A DNA stretch of 64,000 nucleotides. It comes from Rhipicephalus microplus. Taxonomy: Eukaryota; Arthropoda; Arachnida; Ixodida; Ixodidae. Below the pieces are notes generated by a model. The model ran no database searches and was not told the origin of the DNA. It saw only the letters and a program-made list of their open reading frames with translations. Positions 9,223-20,400 of this stretch are shown here, one piece after another. Both the position numbers and the translations under genes were made by a program. Each line of letters opens with the position of its first letter. Positions within the stretch are counted from its first letter, which is position 1. The stretch is taken from contig NC_134701.1 of the NCBI RefSeq assembly GCF_043290135.1, positions 60,632,502 through 60,696,501 of the forward strand, given 5' to 3'.

Positions 9223-10437
9223 ATGACCTCGACTGCAGCGACAATGACAACCGGAGCGTCCCAGCCCGCGATCGTCATTCATCAACCCAGGGAACCACCA
9301 ACGTTCCATGGCTCATCGTTTGAAGACCCGGAAACCTGGCTAGAAACATACGACCGTGTGGCCGCCCTCAACCACTGGGACAACGAAGAAAAGCTCCGTT
9401 GTGTGTACTTCTACCTGGAAGACACCGCAAGGACCTGGCTAGAGAATCGGGAGTCCACGCTCCGAACGTGGGATGTCTTCTGCGGCGCATTTCTTCAAAC
9501 GTTCGCAAGCGTCGCTCGCAAAGAGAGGGCCGCTGCTCTACTCGAGACCCGGGTTCAGCTACCAAATGAAAAGGTTGGAATTTTCACAGAGGAGATGACC
9601 CGCCTATTCCGTCACGCTGACCCAGACATGCCTGAGGAAAAGAAAGTTCGTTTCCGCATGCAAGGGGTCAAACAGGAGCTTTTCGCGGGACTAATGAGGA
9701 ATCCACCGAACACCGTCCAAGAATTTGTATCCGAGGCGACCACCATCAAAAAAACGCTGGACATGCGCACCAGACAGTATAATCGTCGCCTGACTCCAGA
9801 ATGCGCTGCTGCTCAAGCCAGTGACTCCGACGACCTGCGTGAAACGATCCGAGTGATCGTGCGGGAAGAGCTGCGCAAACTGTTGCCTTCGGCGCAGCCT
9901 CAAGTGGATTCGATCGCCGACATTGTGCGAGAACAAGTCCGGCAATCGCTTCGAATTCCCGAAACACCGCCGCCCGAGCCAGAAACTATGAGCTACGCCG
10001 CTGCAGTGCGCCACAACGCTCCTCCCCGTCCACGCCAAAACGCCACCCCGTCACACTTCCGTCGCCAGACGCCACCGCCGCCACCACCCCAACCGACGTC
10101 CTACCGTTCCCCAGCGGGCCAGCGCAGTGCACCGAGGAAAACGGACGTTTGGCGTGCACCTGACAACCGCCCGCTCTGCTACCACTGCGGCGAGGCCGGG
10201 CACACATACCGCCGTTGCCAGTACCGACAGATGGGACTGCGTGGCTTCGCCGTCAATGCACCGCGTCCGCAGCCAGGAGATATGCCACGTGACATCGCCG
10301 ACTACCTGGCAGGAACTCAATGGACACCACGAAGTCCTTCCCGTTCGCCGTCGCCCAGCCGCCGCATGTCACCGCACCCACGGCAGTACTCTGGCCCAAC
10401 GCGGGGCCGGTCTCCTAGCCCGTATCCGGAAAACTAA
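9223..10437 (+). CDS. gag: Gypsy-1 Gag (404 aa)
   Basis: Full-length Gag: capsid-like helical region (about residues 20-180, with FEDPETWLETYDRVAALNHW near the start), a basic/proline-rich linker, one CCHC zinc knuckle (CYHCGEAGHTYRRC, about residue 320), and a Ser/Arg/Pro-rich tail. It forms the particle and binds the element RNA. The start ATG at 9223 is the first that opens the frame; Gypsy-2 Gag aligns from a similar point. The frame is intact. The last codons are CCG GAA AAC TAA; pol is in the -1 frame and stays open across this stop, as in Gypsy-2, which suggests Gag-Pol synthesis by -1 frameshifting near GGAAAAC (10428-10434). Confidence 0.9.
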   Translation: MTSTAATMTTGASQPAIVIHQPREPPTFHGSSFEDPETWLETYDRVAALNHWDNEEKLRCVYFYLEDTARTWLENRESTLRTWDVFCGAFLQTFASVARKERAAALLETRVQLPNEKVGIFTEEMTRLFRHADPDMPEEKKVRFRMQGVKQELFAGLMRNPPNTVQEFVSEATTIKKTLDMRTRQYNRRLTPECAAAQASDSDDLRETIRVIVREELRKLLPSAQPQVDSIADIVREQVRQSLRIPETPPPEPETMSYAAAVRHNAPPRPRQNATPSHFRRQTPPPPPPQPTSYRSPAGQRSAPRKTDVWRAPDNRPLCYHCGEAGHTYRRCQYRQMGLRGFAVNAPRPQPGDMPRDIADYLAGTQWTPRSPSRSPSPSRRMSPHPRQYSGPTRGRSPSPYPEN

Positions 10438-10870
10438 GGGCAGCAACCGATGGAGGTGCGGTTTCTGTGCGACGAACTACCGAAGATCCTCCGACGACGA
10501 CGCCGACGCGACGGAGCTTTTTGAACACAACCCCAACCAGGCAAAGCCCTGATGGCAAAAGCTCACTTACCGAAGGTGGCCGGACGACGCAACATGGAAG
10601 CAGCGGAACAAGCCGACGCAGCCGTGACCCGACGCCACGCCCTAACTGTAATGCGAGACGGCGAACTAGCGACCTCGACGTTCTTATCGACGGCCAGAGT
10701 GTGACTGCTCTCGTCGATACTGGAGCCGACTATTCTGTCATCAGTGGGTCGTTTGCCGCGAAGTTAAAGAAAGTCAGGACAGCTTGGAAAGGCCCTGAAA
10801 TCCGCACAGCCGGAGGTCGTCTCGTAACGCCTGCAGGAATCTGCACAGCGAGAGTCACCATTAACGGCCG
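10438..10870 (+). pseudogene. pol: Gypsy-1 pol, protease part (interrupted)
   Basis: The -1 frame relative to gag is open from upstream of the gag stop and encodes a linker followed by a retropepsin-type aspartic protease: LIDGQSVTALVDTGADYSVI, with the catalytic Asp in DTGAD. The protease would cleave Gag-Pol. The frame runs into the (TTTA)n tail of an inserted LINE at about 10870 and ends there. The protease sequence resumes at about 11391 with FVILQRCSRDVILGMDFL, the usual C-terminal protease block. Confidence 0.85.
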
Positions 10871-11390
10871 TATTTATTTATTTATTTATTAGAATACCCT
10901 CAGGGCCCGTAGGGCATTACAGAGGGGGTGGGTACAACATATATAACACACAAGAAAAAAAGACAAAATAAAGAAACAAGTATCAGATGCGCAAATCAGG
11001 AAGGCAACATAAGTCAACTAAAAATGTATAAGAATTCAAGCACATACAAGACAAAGATAGATAATGGAAACTGCGTATAGTTACAAGCATTGCTGAGAAA
11101 TTGCAGTCTTGAATAACAAAGGGTCTGTTATTGATACAACGGAAGAGGGAAGGTGGTTCCAATCGGCGGTTGTTTTCGGTAAGAAGGCTGCTGAAAAGAA
11201 TTTGGTGCGGCAAAACGGAATGGCAACCTTATGCTGATGATCAATGCGCGATGAGTGGTATGACGGTTGTGAAATGAGGTCTCGCTTCATTGATGGATTG
11301 TGAAAAAATATCTTATGAAAAAAATGCAGTCGCGCCAGTTTCCTCCGGACAGTTAAATTGGGTAGGTCAAGGTTAGATTTCATTTCTGAT
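10871..11390 (-). mobile_element. 5'-truncated LINE inserted in Gypsy-1 pol
   Basis: About 520 bp with no similarity to Gypsy interrupts pol. On the minus strand it encodes the C-terminal end of a CR1/L2/Jockey-type LINE ORF2: LPNLTVRRKLARLHFFHKIF and later TTADWNHLPSSVVSITDPLL. This is followed by a 3' UTR with the block GGGCCCTGAGGGTATTCTA and a tail of AATA repeats (plus-strand TTTA repeats at 10870-10890). Gypsy sequence is continuous on both sides. The target duplication is not clear. The 3' UTR layout resembles that of the LINE ending near 22470. Confidence 0.85.
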
Positions 11391-13570
11391 CCTACAGACT
11401 TCGTAATCCTACAGCGTTGCTCGAGAGATGTCATCCTTGGCATGGACTTCTTATGCCTCCATGGTGCTGTCATCAACCTAAGAACAAAGTCGATAACGTT
11501 ATCCACAGAAGAAGCACTAACGCAGCACACGCCGTCAGGGAACCATGTTTTGAATGTGCTGGAAGAACAAGTCACCATTCCGCCTCGCTACAGCGTCATT
11601 AGTTCAGTCGGTGCTCCTAAATCACCTGACTTGGAAGGCTCGTTGAAGGCCGTCAGCATCTGTTGGTCACCCAAAATATTTGCGTCGCAAGAGGAATTGC
11701 ACAGCTACGGGGAAGGCAAAGCAACGGTTATGCTCACGAATTTCAGCAACGAGTACAAACATGTGAACAAAGGAACAACGGTCGCATACATCGAAGAAAT
11801 TGTCGAAGCCACCAGTGCTTTCGCCCTCGCCGATTCTGCGGAACCTGCTCAGAGGAACCAAGCCCCTCCCATAGCTTTCGACGTCAATCCCAGACTTCCG
11901 AACGATAAGCAAGAACAGCTCAAGGCCCTGCTCCTGCAATACGAAGATTGCTTTTCGTCGTCATCGAAAATTCGGCAGACCCCAATCACGAAACATCGAA
12001 TCATAACCGAAGAAAATGCCAGACCACTCCGTCAGAGTCCGTACAGGGTTTCGACGCGAGAACGTGAGGCAATGAAGAGACAAGTTGATGAAATGCTGCG
12101 AGATGACATTATCAAGCCGTCCAAGAGTCCGTGGGCATCCCCCGTGGTGTTAGTGAAGAAAAAGGATGGGACCCTACGTTTCTGCGTCGATTATCGCCGC
12201 CTGAACAAAATTACAAGAAAGGACGTGTATCCTCTCCCACGAATAGACGACGCCCTTGATCGGCTTCATAACGCCAAGTACTTCTCGTCAATGGACCTCA
12301 AGACTGGCTATTGGCAAATCGAAGTCGACGAAAGAGACCGAGAGAAGACGGCGTTTATAACACCGGACGGCCTCTTCGAGTTTAAGGTGATGTCCTTCGG
12401 CCTTTGCTCAGCGCCTGCAACTTTTCAACGCGTTATGGATACAGTACTGGCAGGATTGAAGTGGCAGACTTGCCTTGTGTACTTGGACGACGTCGTCGTG
12501 TTTTCCTCGAGTTTTGACGAGCATCTTCGGCGCCTTGAAGCTGTACTTCAAGCCATCAAGACGTCCGGACTCACACTGAAGCCATAAAAGTGCAGATTTG
12601 CGTATGAGGAGCTCTTGTTTCTGGGGCACGTTATCAGCAAGTCTGGAGTTCGTCCCGATCCACGAAAAACAGCCGCTATCGCCGACTTCCCGCCGCCCAC
12701 TGACAAGAAAGCCGTGCGCCGATTTCTGGGCCTGTGTGCCTATTATAGGCGGTTCGTGAAAAACTTCGCCCGCATCGCCGATCCTCTCACTAACCTTACC
12801 AAGGCCGTCGTGGAGTTTAAGTGGGAAACGCTGCAGGAACACGCTTTCCAGGAGCTTAAACATCGCCTCCAGACGCCTCCGTTACTTGCCCATTTCGACG
12901 AATTCGCCGAGACAGAAATACATACTGACGCAAGCAGCGTAGGTCTTGGCGCCGTTCTTGTGCAGAGGGCTGACGGACTTGAAAGGGTTATTAGTTACGC
13001 CAGCCGATCGCTATCCAAAGCAGAAGCAAATTATTCCACAACAGAAAAGGAGTGCCTCGCCATCATCTGGGCTACGTCGAAATTTCGCCCCTACCTCTAC
13101 GGCAGGCCCTTCAAAGTTGTGAGCGACCACCACGCCTTGTGTTGGCTAGCCACCTTGAAGGACCCTTCAGGTCGCCTCGCACGATGGAGCCTGAGACTTC
13201 AAGAATATGACATTACTGTCATTTACAAGTCCGGCAAAAAACACTCCGACGCTGACTGTCTCTCTCGTGCGCTTGTCGACCAACCGCTACCCGACGACTC
13301 GGATGACGACTACTTCTTGGAAACGATAACTACCGCCGACTTCGCTGAACGACAGCGGGCCGACCCGGAACTTAAAGCCCTAATAGAATACCTCGAAGGC
13401 AGGACCGCCGAAGTCCCGAAGGTATTCAAGCGCGCACTTGCGTCGTTCTTTCTACGAAACGGTCTTCTGCAAAAGAAAAACTTTTCACCGCTTCGAGCTA
13501 AGTACCTCCTTGTGGTGCCTTCAGCTCTGCGACCAGAACTCCTGCAGGCCCTGCATGACGACGGCAGGGC
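11391..13570 (+). pseudogene. pol: Gypsy-1 pol, RT and RNase H part
   Basis: Continuation of pol in the same frame register. The end of protease is followed by a linker and the reverse transcriptase: SPVVLVKKKDGTLRFCVDYR, LPRIDDALDRL, FGLCSAPATFQRVMD, and the catalytic YLDD in CLVYLDDVVVF (about 12480). A nonsense TAA at 12585-12587 replaces a Glu codon in the conserved LKPEKC context; the frame then continues unchanged. RNase H has its acidic residues in [21 protein letters not shown] and VSDHHALCWL. Near 13560 a single-base change shifts the frame just before the integrase zinc-binding domain. RT and RNase H copy the element RNA into DNA. Confidence 0.93.
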
Positions 13571-14595
13571 ACCTCGGTGTTTCCCGCACGCTCGCGAGGA
13601 TACAAGAAAGGTACTACTGGCCACGTCTTACCACCGACGTCACTCGTTATGTGAGGACATGCCGGGACTGTCAGCGACGCAAGACACCGCCGACAAGGCC
13701 AGCGGGACTTCTGCAGCCAATTGATCCACCTTGCCGACCTTTCCAGCAGATTGGTATGGACCTACTGGGGCCGTTCCCGACGTCGACTTTCGGAAACAAG
13801 TGGATCGTGGTAGCTACCGACTACCTCACCCGCTACGCCGAGACAAAAGCCCTGCCAAAAGGCAGTGCATCCGAGGTAGCTAAGTTCTTCGTCGAAAATA
13901 TCGTCCTACGTCACGGCGCCCCGGAGGTCCTTATCACCGACAGAGGAACGGCATTCACTGCCGACTTAACTCAAGCGATCTTGGCATACAGCCAAACAAA
14001 CCACCGCCAGACGACAGCGTACCACCCACAGACCAACGGCCTCACCGAGCGGCTTAACAAAACGATCGCCGACATGCTGTCAATGTACGTCGATGTCGAA
14101 CACAAGACGTGGGACGCCATTCTTCCGTATGTGACTTTCGCATACAACACGGCGATGCAGGAGACGACGCAGATATCTCCATACAAATTGGTCTACGGAA
14201 GGAGCCCGGCAACGACGCTCGATGCCATGTTACCCAACGTCACCGACGAAGAAAACCTCGATGTGAGCGAGTACCTTCAACGCGCCGAAGAAGCCCGACA
14301 ACTTGCGCGTCTTCGTATCAAGAATCAACAGACGACCCACAGCCACCGTTACAACCTTCGACGACGCTTCGTGGAATACCAGCCCGGTGAACGTGTTTGG
14401 GTGTGGACGCCGATACGCCGACGTGGACTAAGTGAAAAGCTTCTGCGACGGTACTTCGGACCGTACAAGGTGGTTCGACGTCTCGGCCCACTTGATTACG
14501 AGGTTGTCCCCGACGGCATCACGAACTGTCAACGACGCCGATCGCGACCTGAAGTTGTCCATGTCGCGCGCCTCAAGCCGTTTCATGCACGTTAA
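13555..14595 (+). pseudogene. pol: Gypsy-1 pol, integrase with GPY/F module
   Basis: In the frame shifted from RT/RNase H, the HHCC zinc-binding domain (AGHLGVSRTLARIQERYYWP then RTCRDCQRRK) is followed by the DDE core: Asp in IGMDLLGPFP, Asp in LITDRGTAFT, Glu in NGLTERLNKT. The C-terminus carries the GPY/F motif (RRYFGPYKVVRRLG) typical of Ty3/Gypsy, and no chromodomain is seen. It ends KPFHAR then TAA at 14593-14595. Integrase inserts the cDNA. The triad is intact; the only break is the upstream frameshift. Confidence 0.92.
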
Positions 14596-14727
14596 CAAAC
14601 TGAAATAGTGTTTTTTTTTTGTATTATTGTTGTATTGTAATTTATTCATTGTACTTTCTTGCCTTATTATTGTACCTTCATCTTTAGTTAAAGCATCGGG
14701 ACGATGCCTTTTTTCAGAGGGGGGCAA
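14596..14727 (+). other. Gypsy-1 3' untranslated segment and polypurine tract
   Basis: A T-rich spacer follows pol. The polypurine tract CAGAGGGGGGCAA (14715-14727) directly precedes the 3' LTR and would prime plus-strand synthesis. Confidence 0.75.
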
Positions 14728-15134
14728 TGCCACGTTCCATTTCACAAGTTTTTGTTATCGTTCCGAAACACCACACGATTCTCGGCGCAAACCGCGCCTG
14801 CAGGTTTCGAGAAGGTTCCGGACTGTAGTAGATCATTTCGATAAGATCACGCCCACTGTGCGAACGGTACAGATTGTTCTGGAACCTACGCCACCGCCAG
14901 CGATAACGCTAGAACCTTCGATGGCAAGGGTATTAATGCCGACGCGCTTCGCCGCTTGTCAGTTGTTGATCGAAGGCCGATGCTGTGTTCGCCGCTATCA
15001 GTCCGAGACTGCTATCTGTGCAAGACTGCTGCTGTAATTAGACTTTCCCTTTACCGGGCACAGTTTCGCCCAAATGAACAGTTAAATCCCAACACGAAGT
15101 TTTCTGTCTTTGGCCACGTCACGACCCCGTGACA
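14728..15134 (+). repeat. Gypsy-1 3' LTR
   Basis: 407 bp, same ends as 8642-9048. The TATAAA of the left LTR reads TATTAA here, and the AATAAA reads AATGAA, so this copy has lost both core signals. Confidence 0.95.
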
Positions 15135-15597
15135 ATATCATAAAATCTCGAGAGATCACGAAAGCAGGCCTCGATCAGAGCGTTCAGACTACAAGCGGCG
15201 CAAGAAGAGTAAAAGCCCTCACTATTATCCTAACATGGCTTATACAGACTACTAAGTATTCTGGGCATCATAGCGAGGTTGAACAACTTCTCCTGCAAGA
15301 CAAGCCATCGCCTCCCGAAGCATGACCACCTCCCCAAAGCCATACATCATCGCCGTCTAAGAACCTCTCCCTTTCTATAGTTCGCGTCTTGCTTGCCAAT
15401 GTCCGCCTCAACTTCTGCCGCTGTGCACCCGAAATTCGCTGCAATTTACCGGCCACGGGATTGTTTTGCAAATAAAGGAGGAACAAGGGCCGGTAGGCAC
15501 GAGCACGAGTCACAGGGCTCTGGCTCGCCAACTTTTTTTCTTTACCTTCAATGTAACCAGACGATCGGGTCCAGGTCACTTTTTCGTTTCTCACAGG
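15135..15597. other. Spacer between Gypsy-1 and its decayed relative
   Basis: No gene or repeat recognised. It may be eroded 5' sequence of the downstream element or older host DNA. Confidence 0.4.
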
Positions 15598-18500
15598 CAG
15601 CAACCGATGGAGGTGCAGTTGCTGTACGAAGAAGTACTGAAGATCTCTCGCCACCACCTACGACGATGACGCGACGACATCTCAAGAATTTCCGAACACC
15701 AAACGCAGCTCCAACGTTTATACTTCGCGGCCATCAGAAGACCTGACGACCTAATGTCGAAGCAGTGCTACAAACCACCGTAGCTGTGATCCAACGCCAT
15801 GGCCAAACTGTGACGCCAGGCGATGAACTAGCGACGTCGACGTCCTCATCGATGGCCGCACCGTCACAGCTCTCGTCGGCACCGGAGCCGACTATTCCAC
15901 CATCAGCGGGCCGCTCGCCGCCAAGCTTAAGAAAATAAGAACAAACTGGAAAGGCCCAAGAATCCGTACTGCTGGTGGTCACCTCATTACGCCGGCAGGC
16001 GTTCGCTCAGCAAGATTCATCCTCAATGACCTAACATATCCTGCGAACTTTGTAATTCTACAACAATACTCCAGGAATGTGATACTTGGGAAGTACTTCC
16101 TCCGTCACCAAGGCGCTGTTATTAAGCAAATGTCTGAGTCGCTAACGCTATTCACAAAAAAAAGCACTGCGGCTGCACACGCCGTCATGAAGGCACTCCT
16201 TGACTGTGCTGGAAGACCACGCCACCATCCCTCCTCGCCCAAGCAACGGTATTTCCGTTGGAACTAAAAACTCAAGAGACATGCAAAGCATTGTTGAAGG
16301 TGACAAGCAGCTGTTGATTAGGCACAAAGTTTGTGTCGCTAGAGGATTAGCCGAGCTGCGAGGACAGAATGCAAGAAAGATGTTCACGAACTTTACCAAC
16401 GAGTACAAGGACGTGACCAAAAACATGACAGTTGCCTACATCAAAAAAGTACTGAAAGCCAGCAAAGCTATCGCCTTCGTCGAGTCTTCTGGATCTCGGT
16501 GTACAACTCAATGCCTTCAGACAGCTTTCGACCACTATCCAAGACTTCCGACGCAAAAAAAGAACAATTGCAAAACGTGCTCCCGGAATACAAGAACTGT
16601 TTTTCTTCGTCATCAAGAATTCAACAGACCCCTGTCGCGAAACATCGAATCGTAACGGAAGAAAGTGCCAGGCCACTCCGTGAGAGCCCGTATAGATTTT
16701 CGACACGAGAACGTGACGCCATGAAGAAACAAGTTGACTAAATTTAGTGTGACGACATCATCTAATCGTCAAAGTGTCAAAGGGCGTCACCGGTGGTGTT
16801 AGTCAAGAAGAAGAACAGAACCTTATGCTTCTGCGACGACTATCGCCGCCTGCACAAAATCACAAATGACATGTTCCCGTCCCGTGGATAGACGACATCC
16901 TAGATGAACTCCACAATGCGAGGTACTTTTCTTCGGTGAACCCCGAGACTATTGGTGAATTGAGATTGACGAGAGATATCGAGAAAAGACGGCCGTTATA
17001 ACACCAGACGGCCTCTTCAAGTTTAAGATCATGCCATTTGGTCTTTGCCCATCGCTTGCGACATTCTAGTGCGTTATGGACACCGTGCTGGCTGAATTGA
17101 AATGACAGACTTGCCTCATGTACTGGATGACGTCGTCGTGTGTTCCTCGAGCTTCGACGAGCATCGTCGGTGCCTTGAAGCGGTACTTTGAGCTATCAAC
17201 ACCTCTGAACTAACCCTGGAGCCTGAGAAGTGCCGCTTTGCGTACGAAGAGCTATTGTTGCTGGGACTAGTGGTTTGCAAGTCTGTAGTCTGTCCGGACC
17301 CGCTGAAAGCAGACGCCAACGCTAATTTTGCGTATCCTCCTGAGAAGAAGGCTGTAGGCCGATTCCCCCAATTGTGCGCCTATTACAGGCGTTTCCTCGA
17401 ACGTTTTTCACGGATAACCGAGCCACTAACTCACCTCACGAATAGCAACGTCGAATTCAGGTGTGAAGCGGCACAAGAAGAAGCATTTGAAGAACTTGAA
17501 CCACGCCTCTAGGCCTGCTGATACCTGCGCATTTAGACGAACATATCTAAACAGAAGTATACAACGACGCAAGCAGCGTAGCACTCGGCACCGTTCTTGT
17601 GCAGAAGGCTGATGGCGTAGAAAGGGTTGTCAGTTATCCTAGCTGGTCGCTACCAAAGGCCGAAGCCAACTGTTCCGCAACAGAAAAGGAATGCCTTGCC
17701 ATCGTATGGGTAGCATAAAGGTTTCGCCCGTACTTCTACGGTCGGCCTTTCAAAGTTGTAAGTGACCACCATGCCATGTGTTTGCTAGCTAAATTGAAAA
17801 ATCTTTCAAGTCGCCTCGTACGGTGTAGCCTCAGACTTCAAAAATTCGAAGGTGCCGTCGTTTAAAAGTAAGAAAAAAACACTCCAAAGCTGATTGCTTG
17901 TCTCGTGCCGCCGTCAAACCACCGCCACCCGACGGTGTGGATGAGGACCGTTTTTTGGGGACAATAACTGCCGACAACTTCGCCGAGCAACAACGAGCTT
18001 ACCCGGTACTCAAAGGCCTAGTAGAATACTTCGAGGGCAAAAGCAGGACTTTTCCGAATGTTTTTGGAAGTTTACTGGAGTCATCCTTCTTGCGAAACCG
18101 AATTCTCCTAAAGAAGAACTTCTCGCCCCTTCCAGCCAACCACCTCCTCGTGGTTCCTTCAGCAGTGAAAGCAGAAGTACTTCAAGCCCTACATGACGAC
18201 TTGACGGCCCGACGCCTTGGTTTTTCCCGCACGCTCTTGAGGATAGAAGAAAGGTACTACTGGCCACGCCTTACCGTCGACGTCACTCGTTACGTGAGGA
18301 CACGCCGAGACTCTCAGTGACGCAAGGCATTGCCAAAAGGCCAGCAGGCATTCTTCAGCCGATCGAACCACCTCGCCGACCATTTCAACAAATCGGCATG
18401 GGCCTACCGGGGACGCTTCCTGCGTCGAATTCAGGAACCACATTGATCGTCGTAGCTGCCGACTACCTTAACCGCTACGCCGAGACAAAAGGCCTGCCGA

Positions 18501-19752
18501 AAGGTAGTGAATCAGTGGTAGCCAAATTTTTCATCGAAATCATCGTCCTGCGTCACGGCGGTCCGGAAGTCCTCATCAGCGACAGAGGTACGGCATTTAC
18601 TCCTTAGCTCACTTAAGCGAATTTGACAAGAAGCCAGACAACCCACCGCTTTAAGTCACCATACCACCCACAGATCAATGGCTTCCCCGAGTGCCTAAAG
18701 AAGACCATCGCTGACATGCTGGCCATTAGGCCAACGTCGAACACAAAACGTGCGAAGCCATCCTTCGGTACGTGACCTTCGCATACAACACCGCAGTACA
18801 AGAAACGAAGCACATGAAGCTGTACAAGTTTGTCTACGGAAAGACCCTGGACAGATGCTCGACGCCATGCTACCCAACGTAACCTACGAAGAAAACCTCG
18901 ACGTGAGCGAGTACCTTCATCGTTGCATAGAGGCCCGATGACTCACTCACCTCCACGTCAAGAACAAACAGACGACGGATTGCCTCCGTTACAATCTTCG
19001 ACGGCGCTTCGTGGAATACCAGCCCGGAGAACGTGTTAAGGTACGGATGGCGATACGCCGACGTGGACTCAGTGAAAAACTTCTACGACGGTATTTTGGA
19101 CCATAGAGGGTAATCCAAAGTCTTGGCCCACTTGATTACGAAGTTGTCTCCGACGGCATCACGAACTCTCAATGATGCCGATCACGACATGAAGTTGTGC
19201 ATGTCGCGCGCATACAGCATTTTCATGGTTGTTAAGAACTGAGAGAGTGTATTTCGTTGTTGTTGTTATTATTGCTGTATCGTAATTTATTGCTTGTAAT
19301 TTCTTGCATTATTTCTTGTACTTTTTATCTTTTGTTGAAACACCGGGACGATGACTTTTTCAGAGGGGACCAATGCCACGTTCCCTTCCTCAAGTTTTGT
19401 TATCATCCCCTTACATTATACTCAGCACAAACCACGCCGATGGCGTGAGAGAAGCTTCGAGGCTGTAGTAGATAGTTTTGTTAAGATTACTCTCACTTCG
19501 TAAACCTTGAAGATTATTCTGAAACATACTTCTCTTCCAGCAATTACGCTGGAAGGTTCGATGGCAAGTGTATAAATGCCAACACGCTTCGCCGCTTGTC
19601 AGTGTATTGAAGGTCGACGCTCCGTTCGCCGCTATCAGTGCGAATCTGCTACTATAACTCGATTTCCCATATACCCAGCAGAGGTTCGCTCAAATGAAAT
19701 TTGATCTGAAAATCCATTCTCCTCCCTTCAGCCACGTCACGACCACGCGACA
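15598..19752 (+). pseudogene. Decayed, 5'-truncated Gypsy-1 family copy
   Basis: Similarity to Gypsy-1 begins at GGCAGCAACCGATGGAGGTG, just past the gag stop, and runs colinearly through protease, RT, RNase H, integrase and one LTR. There are many frameshifts and stops. The protease catalytic Asp is lost (ALVGTGADYS at about 15870-15900). RT is broken around 16741 and 17130. RNase H remnants are seen at 17560-17850, the integrase zinc domain at about 18190-18310, and integrase core pieces at 18317-18607. No 5' LTR or gag is present. Unlike Gypsy-1 there is no LINE in its protease, so the LINE entered Gypsy-1 alone. Confidence 0.88.
19374..19752 (+). repeat. 3' LTR of the decayed Gypsy-1 relative
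   Basis: Starts TGCCACGTTCCC after a CAGAGGGGACCAA polypurine tract and ends CACGACCACGCGACA. It is about 379 bp, shorter than the 407-bp Gypsy-1 LTRs, and clearly diverged, but it retains the block GTATAAATGCCAACACGCTT. Confidence 0.88.
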
Positions 19753-20400
19753 ATACGCTCGAAGTCGCCGAAGTTCGCTAAAAAATGCTTCGTATTTAAA
19801 GAAGGCATTATTACAACGACGAAGTCTTCGTTTGCTTAGCCTTTTTAATGAATACACAGGGTCTTCCGAATTGATAGCGTGCTACAGTATCCTCATCAGT
19901 AGGAGCACTTTGGAATAATGATCTGCATTCAGTTGTTTAAAAAAATCTTTCGCAATTTGAAGATGTCTTCAAACCGGTACCTCAGTTAAAACACAGAATA
20001 CAGATCACGCCGCACATCAATCAATTTACGTTGTATTATTTAACATTAAACTTAGGACTAAAACAAGTTGTGATTGATGCCAAAAAACAGTGCTTTCTTA
20101 GGTGTGTTTTTTGGAGAGCGTTGCTTCATACAAGGGGCTCCACATCTCAAGTCATTAATAGCAATTCTGATAACAAAGGCGTATTATATGTCTCAACCAT
20201 ACAGTTACAAAACGTTGGTGTGAATACATAGGTTACCGTGACTATAGCATGGCTAATTATATGTCTGTAATGAGCACCTTAAGTAGCGACTTTGATACAT
20301 TTAGTGATATAAGCTATAATTAGGATGTGAATAGCTTGGCGTCCTATTTTGAATCTCTTGTTAAATAATGTCATAAAACATTGTTACACTAAAAACTGAA
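19753..20400. other. AT-rich spacer with one shared short repeat
   Basis: Positions about 19758-19795 contain AGTCGCCGAAGTTCGCTAAA, which recurs at about 32813 after the GATA microsatellite. The rest shows no gene. Confidence 0.45.

Larger units (their letters stand above)
8642..15134 (+). mobile_element. Ty3/Gypsy LTR retrotransposon 'Gypsy-1'
   Basis: A complete but inactive element: 407-bp LTR, primer-binding site, gag, pol (protease, RT, RNase H, integrase with GPY/F module), polypurine tract, 407-bp LTR. There is no env-like frame. The LTRs differ at about 12 positions (about 97 percent identical by eye), so the insertion is moderately old. The flanks ACAT (8638-8641) and ATAT (15135-15138) look like a 4-bp target duplication with one mutation. 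Lesions seen: a LINE inserted in pol (10871-11390), a nonsense codon in RT (12585-12587) and a frameshift near 13560 in integrase. A decayed relative lies immediately downstream. Confidence 0.93.

Noticed and set aside
8642..15134. Gypsy-1 as an env-bearing endogenous retrovirus (errantivirus)
   Set aside because: Only about 130 bp separate the integrase stop from the 3' LTR; there is no room for an env frame.
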